A DNA stretch of 64,000 bases, taken from assembly GCA_902651635.1 (NCBI GenBank), contig CACRSC010000091.1, positions 31,588 through 95,587 of the forward strand, written 5' to 3'. A model generated the notes under the pieces. The model made no database searches, was not told where the DNA came from, and saw only the letters and a program-made list of their open reading frames with translations. Every line of letters begins with the position of its first letter. Position 1 is the first letter of the stretch. The stretch is from Mastigamoeba balamuthi (Eukaryota; Evosea; Mastigamoebida; Mastigamoebidae). This document shows positions 44,505 to 54,657 of this stretch, in pieces. The position numbers were made by a program, and so were the translations under genes.

Positions 44505-44959
44505 GGGGGCGGCGGGAACCGAGTGCGACCCGCGAGCCAGACGCGTGGCCTGTCAAGGGTTTGGAGTCCGGTGTGGTGTGGGGTCAGTGCGGTTGTCTCG
44601 GGGCACGAAATATCGAGATATTCCCCCTCACCAGATTTATCGGGAAAACCCACGATTCATCCCTTCCGTGACTCGCCCTGGTGCCACCAACTCTCTGGCG
44701 AATGATGGCTGCCGATCGCGACGAAGGGTAGGGTGAGTGGCAACAACTGATTCCGAGGATTCGGATACCCGCTCGGTGTTCTGCTAACGGTCTGCGTATC
44801 TTATCGTAACAGAGCAACCGTTACGATAACCCGCAGCGGACCAAAACCCGACCACGCAACCACAGTATTTAAGCACATCAAGCAGCGCACCACCTGCAGC
44901 ATCAGGAGCACCCAGCAACAAGTTGTGGCATAGCAGCAAAGCAACGATCCCCTCTGAAG
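44505..44959. promoter_or_regulatory. Divergent promoter region, VPS9-NHL / SAM genes
   Basis: A 455-bp head-to-head spacer. It has an inverted GATATT pair (AAATATCGAGATATT, near 44608-44622) on the VPS9 side and a TATTTAAG at 44866-44873, 87 nt before the SAM-gene ATG. No gene. Confidence 0.45.
44866..44873 (+). promoter_or_regulatory. TATA-like box of the SAM-domain gene
   Basis: TATTTAAG lies in the last AT-rich patch before the ATG at 44960. The call rests on sequence and position only. Confidence 0.4.
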
Positions 44960-46264
44960 ATGGCCATCGACATGTTCCTCTTCCTCTACGCCCACGGGGC
45001 GGCACGCCCCATCGTCCTCGACGTCCTCGCGTGGTCCTGGGGCACCTCGGCGTCCTCCGAGCCCTCGGCCACCCGCAGCCACCGCCCCGCAGCAGCAGCA
45101 GCGGCCTCGGAGTTCAAAGGTGCGAACCCCACTTGTTCTGCGATCCCATCCGTGTGCACCTCAGTATCTCGCACCCGCCGCGAGCACGCACGCGATCTGC
45201 GGCCCGCGGGCCACTGGAGGGGCTGGGCCAGCATTCCCCCGATGCGTCGCCGCGCGGGAGAGGCCTGCAGCGGGCGGTGTCTTTCTCTTTCTGACAAGGA
45301 ATGCGAATCGCTTGCAGTCGAGGGGCTTCGGCCCAGCGAGTGGTCCGTCGCCGACGTCTCGCGGTTCCTCGCGCACGTGGGGCTCGGCGACCTGGCGGCC
45401 CCCCTCGCCGCCGCGGGCGTGGACGGCGAGGTCCTGCTGGCCCTCGATGACGCGGACCTCAAGGAGGCCGGCGTGGCCCGCGTGGGCGCCCGCGTCAAGC
45501 TGCTCTCCCGCGTCGCCGAGCTGCGCCAGCTCGACGCCAAGCTCGCCGACTCGGACGACGGCGCAGCGGCCGCCGACGGGCCCTCGAGCGACAGCCAGGA
45601 CCTGAGCGTGACGTGCTACATGGGGGCGCAGGCCCTGCGCGGCTGCCTGCTGCCGCTGCTCTCGGGCGCAGAGCTCGACCGCGCGGCTCTCGTCTGCTAC
45701 ACGCCGACGCGGCCCTCGCGCTACGGCGGCGGCGACGACGAGCCCGGCGCGGGCAGCGTCGCGCCCGGGACCGCGTTCCTGGGCGTCGAGCTGCGCGAGT
45801 CGCGCGTGACGAGCGTCTCGACGGGCGGAAGCGGCGGCGAGAGCCGTCTGACGGTCAACGTGACGCTCTCGTTCAAGCGCATGGCCACGCACCTCCACGC
45901 GCTCCGCGACTGCGCCGACGCCGACCTCGTCGTCGGCTGCCTCGACATCGCCGACGAGAACGTCGAGGCCTTCAAGGCCGCTGTGCGCCAGGCCGCCGCC
46001 GTGAAGAGGGCAGCCGCTCCCGCTGCTGCTGCTGCTGCGAGCGCGGCGGAGGCAGCATCCGAGGCTCCAGGGGCGACGGCGCTGGTCGACGTGGCCCCGG
46101 GGATGACGGTCGAGCAGCGCAAGGGCTGCAGGGCCACGTTCTTCCAGTGGGGCGGGGCGCTCAACTGGTCGACCTCGGCCAGGGACGCGAGGCTCCCCGA
46201 GAACCCGCTGCTGCAGTGGCCGTACCCCAGGTCCGCCGACGCCGCTGAGAACGGTGACGACTGA
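44960..46264 (+). CDS. SAM-domain protein
   Basis: The frame is open for all 435 codons. A 198-nt segment at 45120-45317 has donor GTGCGA, a branch-like TTCTGACAAG and acceptor CTTGCAG, and lacks the compositional bias of the rest, so I predict it is a frame-preserving intron. The spliced protein is then 368 aa. After ~55 residues there is a clear sterile alpha motif: WSVADVSRFLAHVGLGDLAA, DGEVLLALDDADLKEAGV and VGARVKLLSRVAEL. SAM domains mediate oligomerisation. The rest (~45600-46260) is a compact globular region (FLGVELRESRVTSV, RLTVNVTLSFKRM, ATFFQWGGALNWS) not recognised. An Ala-rich linker lies near 46010-46080. AATAAA follows at 46285-46290. Confidence 0.8.
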   Translation: MAIDMFLFLYAHGAARPIVLDVLAWSWGTSASSEPSATRSHRPAAAAAASEFKGANPTCSAIPSVCTSVSRTRREHARDLRPAGHWRGWASIPPMRRRAGEACSGRCLSLSDKECESLAVEGLRPSEWSVADVSRFLAHVGLGDLAAPLAAAGVDGEVLLALDDADLKEAGVARVGARVKLLSRVAELRQLDAKLADSDDGAAAADGPSSDSQDLSVTCYMGAQALRGCLLPLLSGAELDRAALVCYTPTRPSRYGGGDDEPGAGSVAPGTAFLGVELRESRVTSVSTGGSGGESRLTVNVTLSFKRMATHLHALRDCADADLVVGCLDIADENVEAFKAAVRQAAAVKRAAAPAAAAAASAAEAASEAPGATALVDVAPGMTVEQRKGCRATFFQWGGALNWSTSARDARLPENPLLQWPYPRSADAAENGDD

Positions 46265-46442
46265 GCGTCCCGAGCAACTGCGGAAATAAATCGGAAAAGG
46301 GAGTACATACGTGCCATCGGGATATTTACCAGGGAAGATCTGGACTTTTGTAGATCGATCCCATCATCTGATATCTGGGTGCAACTTTGCCGCAAACGGC
46401 TAATTTCCGCATCAGATCACAAGGAGACCCGAGACGCCCGAG

Positions 46443-47906
46443 GTGCAGCGAATGCAGAAGAAGCCGGTGGAGTCCTCCCTCGAGACCGCGTGGCAGCTGC
46501 GCCGCGACGTGCTGCCGTCGCTCTCGCACGCCCCGGACCTCGTCTCGCTCGCCCTCGCGCTGCCCTGCGCCCTCGCGGCCCCCTGCGCGTCCTCCGCCGC
46601 CGTCCAGACCCCCAGCAGCCCCCGCGAGGCCTTCTACTCGGCCCTCGTCGCCGGCTGCTCCTCCGGGACCGCCTCGACAGTCCGCTCGCTCTCGCGGGAG
46701 CCGTTCCGGAGCGCCCTGTTCGGGCCGTACTTTGCGCACAGGGCGCAGTCTGTGCGGTGGGCCTGTCTCGAGGCCGTCCGCAGGCGCCTCGGGGCCTCCA
46801 GCGTCGGGGACGCGGCCTGCCGCTCGGACCCCGCGCTGCGGATGCTGCTGGCGGCGCCGTACCGCGCGGCGCTGGGCGAGGGGGCCGCGGACGTGGGGAG
46901 GCTGTCGGGCGTCGTGCTCGAGGCGTGCGCGGAGGGCCACGCGTGCGTGCTGGGCGTCGTCTTCCCCGTCGCCCGGCTGCCGCTGCGCATCGCCAGCGAC
47001 GCGCTGCTGAGCGCCGCGCAGAAGGGGCTCGCCGAGGCCTGCGGGCTGGGGCACGACCGCGTGGTCGCGGCGCTGCTGTCGACGCGGCTGCCGCTGGGCT
47101 TCGACCCCGCGCTGAGGGCCCGCTGCCTCGCGCTCGCCTGCGACTCGGGGCGCGCCGAGACGGTCGCCCTGCTCGCGCGCGCGCCGATGCACGCCAGCGG
47201 GTGGGACGCGCGGCAGGACCGCTGCTGGTCGCTGCGCACGGCCTGCGCGCAGGGCCACGCGCGCGTCGTGGCGCTGCTCTCGCGCGACCCGTTCTGCCTC
47301 GGCCACGACGAGGCGGCGCTCAACAACTGCGAGGCGCTTCTGCTGGCCTGCAGGAACGGCCACGCAGACGTCGTCAGGCTGCTGGGGCGCTGGCCCTACA
47401 ACCTCGAGCGCGACGACGCGGTCCGCAGCGGCGCCCTCGAGGCCGCCGTCCGCGAGCGGCGCAAGGCGGTGCTCCAGGTCCTGCAGCTGCCGCCCTTCTG
47501 CTTCGCCGTCGACGCCACGTTCGGGTCCAGCGAGGACCGCCAGCGCTCGGGCGACGGCCTGCTGAGGCGCAGCTTCACGTACCTCAGGTCCAAGGCCGTG
47601 CTCGTCTCGACGCGCAAGAAGAGCTCGTCGGGCGACCGCAGGAAGGCGTCGGCGGACCGCAAGAAGAGCTCGTCGGGCGACCGCAGGAGCTCGGGCTCGT
47701 CCAGGCGGCCTTCGGGCTCGTACACGTACCGCGGGCGCAAGGGCGTCGTCAGGTCGCGCGAGGCGGCCAAGCACAAGGACAAGGCCGAGGCGCAGGAGGG
47801 CGGGGGCAAGGTCCAGTTCTGGAACATGAAGGTCGTCAAGAAGGTCAGCTTCCAGACCCGCGTCAAGCGCGCCGTCGCCGAGTTCGCCCGCTCAGTGCTG
47901 CTGTAG
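46443..47906 (+). CDS. Ankyrin-like repeat protein with basic Ser/Lys/Arg tail
   Basis: An intronless frame of 487 aa. The middle contains helical repeats of ankyrin type: GVVLEACAEGHACVLGVVF, AACGLGHDRVVAALLS-like, CLALACDSGRAETVALLA, LRTACAQGHARVVALLS and LLLACRNGHADVVRLLG. About five or six repeats are visible, of a divergent form found in expanded protist families. From about residue 385 the sequence becomes basic, with three near-copies of RKKSSSGDRRK/RRS (47617-47710), then KVQFWNMKVVKKVSF. The tail could bind nucleic acid or membranes, or be phosphorylated. Function unknown. Single-exon structure is unusual in this window. Confidence 0.85.
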   Translation: MQRMQKKPVESSLETAWQLRRDVLPSLSHAPDLVSLALALPCALAAPCASSAAVQTPSSPREAFYSALVAGCSSGTASTVRSLSREPFRSALFGPYFAHRAQSVRWACLEAVRRRLGASSVGDAACRSDPALRMLLAAPYRAALGEGAADVGRLSGVVLEACAEGHACVLGVVFPVARLPLRIASDALLSAAQKGLAEACGLGHDRVVAALLSTRLPLGFDPALRARCLALACDSGRAETVALLARAPMHASGWDARQDRCWSLRTACAQGHARVVALLSRDPFCLGHDEAALNNCEALLLACRNGHADVVRLLGRWPYNLERDDAVRSGALEAAVRERRKAVLQVLQLPPFCFAVDATFGSSEDRQRSGDGLLRRSFTYLRSKAVLVSTRKKSSSGDRRKASADRKKSSSGDRRSSGSSRRPSGSYTYRGRKGVVRSREAAKHKDKAEAQEGGGKVQFWNMKVVKKVSFQTRVKRAVAEFARSVLL

Positions 47907-48326
47907 CAACGCATCCCCCAGAGACTACTGTTTCATACACGTAGACAACACAACACTTACCAACACAGATGCCGTTTTACACTTTAAACGGGTATTGTGC
48001 AAGACTGTTGAGGCCGAAGGGGCTGCAATAAGACCCCGTGGCCCGCACCGCTCGAGGGCAGACAGATGGCTGGGATACGTTGAATAACGACTGCGCGACG
48101 TGGTGTCTCACAGGGAGGGGCGACACGAGCGCAGCCCGTCCTCGACCAGCGAGCTCATTTGTCACGCTCCCGGTGAAAACCCGCCCATCTGCCATCACCT
48201 TCCCTCCTTTACATCTGGGGTAATCCCTCGACTCATTCTTCCGCCCAACCCCACGTGCCGCAGGCCGGTCTCCCCGTATCAATTTTAGTGAGAATCTTGA
48301 TTTTTCAATTGAATACCCATTGAGAA
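47907..48326. other. Spacer with a small U-box-locus relic
   Basis: No gene. Near 48228-48272 two words match the end of the long intron of the U-box paralogue: CTCGACTCATTCTTCCGCC and GCCGCAGGCCGGTCT. This suggests a third, very short remnant of that repeated locus. Confidence 0.4.
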
Positions 48327-49391
48327 ATGGATAAGTGGGACGACCTGTTGTTTGGCGCGCTGACGAAGGACCGCGTGTGGATGCAACCGCTTCTCGAGCA
48401 CCTCGGCGCCACGGCAGCCGACGTCACCCTCGAGGGAGTCGAGGAGAAGCTGCACTCGGGATACCTCCCTGCCCTGTGCATCCGCAACAGGAGCCGCCTC
48501 TTCTTCATGTTTGTGCGCGGCAGGTTCGTCAAGGTCAAGGTGCAGATGCCCTCGGACAGGCTCCTCTACCTGCACGAGGTCCAGGCCGGCAAGATACTGC
48601 GCGAGCGCGCCGGAGTCGTCAACGTCGTCACGTCGTTTTTCAACTGGGAGTGCACAAACCCCGCCAACGAGGACTCGACGCTGTTCTGCACAGCGTACGA
48701 CGCCTTCGTGGGCCTCGCGCTGTCCTCTGCGTGGTCGGTGAGCAAGAAAGCAACACTTCGCCCCTCATTCCTCATCCGTGGGTCGCCTTCCCGTTATCTC
48801 AATTCTCCTGTTTTTGTTGGCCATCGTCGACATATGTCTCGGTGGCAGTTGTTCACAGACCGGGAGCTTGCCGAGGGCCTCGTCGCGCTTCTGGAGGTGT
48901 ACCAGAAGGCGGATCCGCGTAGCATGACCAACGTAACGTCCGTTTTTCTCATCCCTCGCCACATGTCTCAGATTACTGAGTTCTGCAGGGACTTCTGCGT
49001 GTTCGCGCACAACGCCCTGGCCCCGCAGCACATCCTGGTCAACCCCGAGACGCACGAGTGGCGCCTCATCGACCTGGGCGACGCCTTTGTCGACTGCTAT
49101 CACGGCGAGCTCCGCTCGAAGCTCACGTCGCTCAAGAAGCCCCTGCCCCTCCGCGAGATCGACAAGCTCATACAGACGTTCACGCGGCACATGGGCGACA
49201 AGCAGCTCCGCAAGCGCATCCGCGTGGTGCGCAGGCTCTACGGGGACGAGGACTCGTACATGACCGTCAAGAGGCTCCGCAACTCAATCCTGGCCACCGT
49301 TGCCGAACACTTCTCAGCGCAGGCGGAGGCCACCGCAGCCGCAGGGCAGGGGCAGGCGGCCCCCGAGGAGGGGGTCACCTCCGCCAAGTGA
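48327..49391 (+). CDS. Kinase-fold (APH/choline-kinase-like) protein with altered catalytic loop
   Basis: The frame is open for 354 codons. Two segments have full splice signals and multiple-of-three length (48738-48848, donor GTGAGC; 48933-48971, donor GTAACG), leaving a more compact 304-aa protein. The best motif is VFAHNALAPQHILVNPETHE followed by WRLIDLGDAF. This resembles the HxDxxxxN...hIDhxD loop of aminoglycoside/choline-kinase-like folds. However, the base Asp is Asn and the loop Asn is His, so activity is doubtful. The N-terminal half (LFFMFVRGRFVKVKVQ, LHEVQAGKILRERAGVVNV) would be the small lobe. Family assignment is tentative. Confidence 0.6.
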   Translation: MDKWDDLLFGALTKDRVWMQPLLEHLGATAADVTLEGVEEKLHSGYLPALCIRNRSRLFFMFVRGRFVKVKVQMPSDRLLYLHEVQAGKILRERAGVVNVVTSFFNWECTNPANEDSTLFCTAYDAFVGLALSSAWSVSKKATLRPSFLIRGSPSRYLNSPVFVGHRRHMSRWQLFTDRELAEGLVALLEVYQKADPRSMTNVTSVFLIPRHMSQITEFCRDFCVFAHNALAPQHILVNPETHEWRLIDLGDAFVDCYHGELRSKLTSLKKPLPLREIDKLIQTFTRHMGDKQLRKRIRVVRRLYGDEDSYMTVKRLRNSILATVAEHFSAQAEATAAAGQGQAAPEEGVTSAK

Positions 49392-49591
49392 TGTCGGCCC
49401 AGCCCTCTCGATTGCCCCCAAGCCTCTACGAACACGGACCTAATTGGCTGAGGAAATGAACTGTATTGAAATTGGCGCATTGGCCACACAATTGACTGAG
49501 ATGCCAGGGGACCGAGCTCACCGAGGTCCGTGATTCGGGGGACCTGGGCACTGGGGTCGTTGGGTCTGCCCGTGGGGGCCCTGTCCGCCCT

Positions 49592-51483
49592 CTAGTTGAC
49601 GTTGGGCTCGGCGAGGGTCTGGAGGACGATGCCGACGAGCACAGCCCCCGGGTCCTCGAACCCCTTGGCGCGCTCGCCGAGGTACGCAGCGCGGCCCCTG
49701 ACGCCCACCATCTCCCGCGTCTTCTTGGCGCCCTCGGCCGCGGCCTGCGCGGCCCTGGCGAGGGCCTCGTGCATGCCGGCGCCCTGCGCGGCGGCCTGCG
49801 TCATCGCCTCGGCCGCGGGCACCAGCGCGTCGAGCATCGTCTTCTCGCCCGTCTTGCCCCTGCCCACGTCCATGACCGACGCCACGCCGTCGGACAGCGC
49901 GTGCGCCACGGCCGCCGGGCTGCAGGGCTCGGCGCACTTGCTGAGGTCCGCCGCCATGCGCGCGAGGAGCACTCCCACGAGCCCTCCCGCGGTCCCTCCG
50001 TACACGTCTGTCGGGGGGAGGGAACTCAAGTGAGAACCAATCAACCGACTGAAGGGGAGCAGAAGGGCTCGCGCTCACTCTGGACGACGCCGGCGAGGGA
50101 CTTGAGCGACTGGGCCAGCGTGGGCCGCGCGACGGTGCGCGACCGCTCGAGGATGCGCTCGGCGGCGGCGCGCGCGGTGACGCCCATGTCGCCGTCGCCG
50201 ACCTCCCTGTCGAGCTGCGTGAGCGCGTGCTCGGCGGTCACGACGGCGCGCATGACCTTCTCGACGACCTGCAGCGCGTGCGGGTCGGCGGCGGCCTCGG
50301 CCTCGGCGCAGGCGCCCTGCTCGCGGGCCCACGGCACGTCGACGACGGTCTGCGCGGCCTCGGAGGGCCTGCGCAGCGCGATCCACGCCGGCGCCTCTGT
50401 GGGCTCTCGGAGCAGCGCCAGCGAGGCGTCGTCGACGCGGGCCAGCGTCACGCTGATGCCGTGCATCTCGATCGCCGTCATCAGGTTGCCCGCGGCGACG
50501 CCCTCGACGTCGGCCCCGCGCGCCCTCAGCCACGCAACGACGGCGCGGGCGCAGATGCTGAGCTCCGGCGCCGACGTGCCGCCGAGCCCGTTGACCAGCG
50601 CGACGACCCGCGCGCCCCTCTGCGCCACGCCCGCGTCGTCCGCCGCGATGCGCTCGCACGCCCACGCGACGACCGCGTCCGCGGGCTGCAGCGCGGCCCT
50701 ACGCGCGCCCTTCTCGCCGTGGATGCCGACGCCGAGCTCCGCCTCGCCCGCGCGCAGCTCAAACGCCCGCGCCTGGCCCGGGATGCTGCAGCCGCCCAGG
50801 GCCACGCCCGCGGACCGCGCGCAGAGGACGCTCAGGGCGGCCGCGCGGACCTCGTCGAGCGAGCGCCCGGCCTCGGCGGCTGCGCCGGCGGCCTTGTGGA
50901 CGAGCAGGGTGCCCGCGAGGCCGCGGCGCTGGTGCTCGGGGACGTCGGTCGCGCAGTCGTCGGCGGCGACGACGACGCTGACCGCGAGGCCCTCGGATCG
51001 CGCCAGCGAGGCGGCCGACTCGAAGTTGACGCGGTCGCCGGCGAAGTTCTTGACGACGAGCAGGCACCCCGCGGGGCCGCAGACGGCCCGGATGGCCGCC
51101 AGGACGGCCGACGGCGGCGGGCTCGCGAAGAAGTCGCCCAGCACGGCCGCCGTCAGCATCCCGCGCCCCACGAACCCCGCGTGCGCTGGCTCGTGCCCGC
51201 TGCCGCCGCCAGACACGATGGCCACGCGGTTGGCGTCGCGAACTGCGTCGGGAACCGGTGAATAACCGTCGCCTGCCAGGCTGGTATGGTGTGGGGAGGC
51301 CCCCCGGGGGGGAGTTCAATTGAACTGAGCGGCACCGGCGGTGGCAAAGTCGCGGCGGAGCAGGACGCGGTGGCCGGCGAGGCGGACGAGCGAGGGGTTC
51401 GTGAGCAGCATGCCCTCGATCATCTCGTCGACGGCGTCCTTGGGGTTGTTGATCAGCTTGGGCTGCGCGGCTGCGTCGGTCAT
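49592..51483 (-). CDS. DAK1: ATP-dependent dihydroxyacetone (glycerone) kinase
   Basis: Converts dihydroxyacetone (and possibly glyceraldehyde) plus ATP to the phosphate in the cytosol, linking glycerol-type substrates to glycolysis. Three exons (51483-51336, 51242-50079, 50007-49592) give 575 aa, the usual size for single-chain DhaK-DhaL enzymes. The DhaK part has KLINNPKDAVDEMIEGMLL, VAIVSGGGSGHEPAHAGFVG and the substrate-binding His in GVGIHGEKGAR. The DhaL ATP domain has REVGDGDMGVTAR (Met where His is common), YGGTAGGLVGVLL and DVGRGKTGEKTMLDAL. The metal-binding Asp residues are kept, so it should be active. The TATTTAA upstream could be its TATA box. Confidence 0.93.
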
Positions 51484-51554
51484 TTTCTGGGGTCTTCTCT
51501 CGAGTGGGTGCTCTCTGTGTGAAACTGTGAGAATGCCTGGGAAGATTCGCGGGG

Positions 51555-51561
51555 TTAAATA
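51555..51561 (-). promoter_or_regulatory. TATA-like box of the dihydroxyacetone kinase gene
   Basis: TATTTAA on the minus strand lies 72 nt before the ATG at 51483, just outside the tandem duplication. Confidence 0.4.
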
Positions 51562-51578
51562 GATTCCACTAATTTCTG

Positions 51579-52334
51579 GGGTGTATGGAAAAAGCGGCGG
51601 CGGCCCACCGGGAAAAAACGGCACAGACGCAGCGACGGATATGTGCAAGCTTTTCCTCCGCACCGGCTGAGAAGCACTCGGTGAAGCGTCTATCGTACGT
51701 CACGATTTTTCTGTATGTATCTCCGCCCGTTGCGACTGCTGGCGAGTGGCTACGGCAGACAAAAGAGAGAGGGGCCACACTGGCGCAAAACGCTCCAAAA
51801 AGGCGGTCATGGCCAAGGGCAACCTCCAGCACAACTTTTATGAGAGGGGTGAGGTAATGTCGCAGAGGTCTTACATAAGTTGCGCCACCGTTATTAGGCG
51901 AATTCCGAGATATGAAATTAACTGAAGACGACCATTTGTGGATCTGAAACCGATAGAAAGAAAGCGAGCAAAAATGTTGGGCTCTTCCCGGAATCGAACC
52001 GGGGCCACCTGTACCCGAAACAGGTATTTTACCACTAAACTAAAGAGCCATCTACAAGATGCGAATTAACTGTTAGGCTTACCATTGGGAGAGTTATCAA
52101 TCAAGCCACTTCTGCTTCGGTGTACGTTCTGGTCGCAAATCCGTGGCCATCCCGCGATTTCCAATCTGCCATTTTCTCTTTGAATTCGGCATTTGTAGGA
52201 AAATCCTGGAAACCTGTTGGGTGGAAAATCTCATCCACATACCGAATCTGCCCCCGTTTTCCCTTCTTCAAACCGCTTTAATCCGGAGTTCATTGGTTCT
52301 AGGAATCAATTCTAATGGGAAGAGCTTACTCCCG
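51579..52334. repeat. Tandem duplication, unit 1 (756 bp)
   Basis: This unit is followed immediately by a second copy in the same orientation. It starts at GGGTGTATGG, contains a tRNA-Pro(CGG) gene, and ends with ATGGGAAGAGCTTACTCCCG, the counterpart of the armadillo gene's first codons. Small open frames inside (90-99 codons) show amino-acid-changing differences between copies and no recognisable domain, so I do not call them genes. Confidence 0.9.
51979..52049 (-). tRNA. tRNA-Pro(CGG), copy 1
   Basis: A 71-nt cloverleaf on the minus strand. Acceptor GGCTCTT/AAGAGCC, anticodon loop TTCGGGT with CGG (reads CCG), T-loop GGTTCGATTCC, discriminator C. A T-run follows on the minus strand. Identical to copy 2. 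Confidence 0.95.
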
Positions 52335-53065
52335 CGGGTGTATGGAAAAAGCGGCGGCGGCCCACCGGGAAAAAACGGCACAGACGCAGCGACGGATATG
52401 TGCAAGCTTTTCCTCCGCACCGGCTGAGAAGCACTCGGTGAAGCGTCTATCGGACGTCACGATTTTTCTGTATGTATCTCCGCCCGTGGCGACTGCTGGC
52501 GAGTGGCTACGGCAGACAAAAGAGAGAGGGGCCACACTGGCGCGAAACGCTCCAAAAAGGCGGTCATGGCCAAGGGCAACCTCCAGCACAACTTTTATGA
52601 GAGGGGTGAGGTAATGTCGCAGAGGTCTTTCATAAGTTGCGCCACCGTTATTAGGCGAATTCCGAGATATGAAATTAACTGAAGACGACCATTTGTGGAT
52701 CTGAAACCGATAGAAAGCAAGCGAGCAAAAATGTTGGGCTCTTCCCGGAATCGAACCGGGGCCACCTGTACCCGAAACAGGTATTTTACCACTAAACTAA
52801 AGAGCCATCTACAAGATGCGGTTTAACTGTTAGGCTTACCATTGGGAGAGTTGTCAATCAAGCCACGTTCGTCGCAAATCCGGCGATTTCCAATCTGCCA
52901 TTTTCTCTTTGAATTCGGCCTTTGTAGGAAAATCCTGGAAACCTGTTGGGTGGAAAATCTCATCCACATACCGAATCTGCCCCCGTTTTCCCTTCTTCAA
53001 ACCGCTTTAATCCGGAGTTCATTGGTTCTAGGAATCGATTCTAATGGGAAGATCTTACTCCCGCG
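52335..53065. repeat. Tandem duplication, unit 2 (~730 bp)
   Basis: Nearly identical to unit 1, with scattered substitutions and ~26 bp of deletions in the segment just past the tRNA (around 52865-52885). It runs into the first codons of the armadillo-repeat gene, so this unit supplies that gene's immediate upstream sequence. Confidence 0.9.
52736..52806 (-). tRNA. tRNA-Pro(CGG), copy 2
   Basis: Same sequence and structure as the copy at 51979-52049. The duplication doubles the dose of the CCG-reading tRNA. Confidence 0.95.
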
Positions 53066-54568
53066 CGCAGCCCATCTCTATCCTGTGCATGCGACACCAG
53101 CGGTGGCTGCAGGCAGCAAGGCAGAGACGCGAGCTGGCCATCCACGATTTGCGCCACCTGTCCGACCCGGAGGCGCTCGCAGAGGAGCCCGACGGCCACA
53201 GTGGTGGCTGCACGGGCTCAGAGGGCACCGGCCGCCTGAGCAAGAGGCTCGCTGCAGGTGGTGTTCTCCGTGACCTGAGCTCGTTTCTCACGACCCCACT
53301 CCCCACAGTGTCGCTCGCCTTCGCAGACTGCGTGCCAGGGATCATGCAGCAGTTGCGCGCGGGCGACACAGGCGAGCGGAGGAAGGCCCTGAAGGGCCTC
53401 GTCGTGATCACTGCGGGCACCAAACTCGAGACTCGGGTTTCGCTCCATCAATTGCCGGTTTCACTCACCAGAATTCGGGCAGAAAGTTGTGGACTGCGGG
53501 GCTCTTCCGTTGTTGTTCTCGCTTCTCTCCGCGCCCGACCACGACGTAAGGGAGAGCGCTGTGCGGGTGCTCTGTAACATCGCCGGTAACTCCGTGGAGC
53601 TCCGAGACGCAGCGATCGCGTCAGGAGTTCTGCCCCCGCTGCTGGAGCTGCTGTCGTCGTCGTCGGCCACCGGCGCGGGGCTCGTGATCGCCACGTCCGC
53701 TCTCGCGAACCTGTGTCGCTACAGACCGTACCCAAGCCTCGCGGTCACCAGTCCTGCGATCCCCGCACTCGTGCGGCTCCTGCGGTGCAGCGACGACGGG
53801 GAAGTGGTCCTGAACGCCTGCATTTCACTTTCGCACATCGCCCACGACGCCTCTGCGCAGCCCGAGAGGGCAGAGGCGGTCGTCAGAGCAGGAGCCCTCC
53901 CCCACCTCGACTTCCTGGCGAAGCACAGCCCGTCCGCGGAGGTCCGCGCTCTGTCGCTGCACGTCGCGGGCTGTCTCGCATGCGGTAGCGCCGACTCGAT
54001 CGAAGCCGTCGTTCGCAGCGGCATCCTCAGCACGGTGCGCGAGCTCGTTGCCAGCCCCGAGGCCGCAGCAAGGGTCCGGGAGGAGGCGGCCTTGCTTGCG
54101 TCGAACGTGCTCGCCGGTTCACGGACCCGCCTCCAGGCTGCGATCGACGCCGGCCTGATGCTGGCGCTGGTTGGCGCTGTCGAGGGCGCCCACGAGGGCA
54201 CGAGGAAGACTGCGGCATGGGCCGTCTGCAACGCCTGCATCTCTGCCGACTGCAGCCAGGCCGAGGCACGCCCCCAGCTCCCGCGGTCACTGACAAATCG
54301 CCCTGTGGACCCGCAGTACCTGATGCGGATCGGATGCGTTCAGGCGCTGTGCAAGACGCTGACACGCACGGACGAGAAGATCGTCCTTCACGCTCTCGAG
54401 GCACTGGCCGCGATTCTCGAGAGTGGCAGAAACGGGTGTGTCGAGATGGTCAAGGCCGCGGGTGGGGAGGCGGCCATTGAGATGCTCCAGATGCACAGCA
54501 ATACCGTCGTGTACGAGACGGCCGTGGGGATATTGGAGAGATATTTCTGTGATGGTTCTGAAGATTGA
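53044..54568 (+). CDS. Armadillo-repeat protein, importin-alpha-like
   Basis: Four exons (53044-53257, 53309-53436, 53483-54265, 54317-54568) give 458 aa if translation starts at MGRSYSR. A second ATG at 53089 (MRHQRWLQAARQRR) is as plausible and lies just outside the duplicated DNA. A short basic N-terminus (QAARQRRELAIHDLRH) is followed by about eight ARM repeats: VPGIMQQLRAGDTGERRKAL, KVVDCGALPLLFSLL, AVRVLCNIAGNS, RIGCVQALCKTL and EKIVLHALEALAAILESG. The layout resembles importin-alpha, which binds nuclear localisation signals, but the protein is shorter and the basic region does not fit a classical IBB domain well. The last intron (54266-54316) is GC-AG, with a CTGAC branch motif. Confidence 0.8.
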
Positions 54569-54657
54569 TAATTGTCTGACGTTGAAAGCGGAACCCAAGA
54601 AAGAGATCTTCCCTCTGCGCACGATCCTGGGTCTGCCCCTCCCCCAAAAAGCGCGCG

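Noticed and set aside
51585-51857. A 90-codon frame repeated in both duplication units (also on the opposite strand)
   Set aside because: Two of the three nucleotide differences within it change amino acids on the plus strand, both strands are equally open, and no domain or splice context supports coding.
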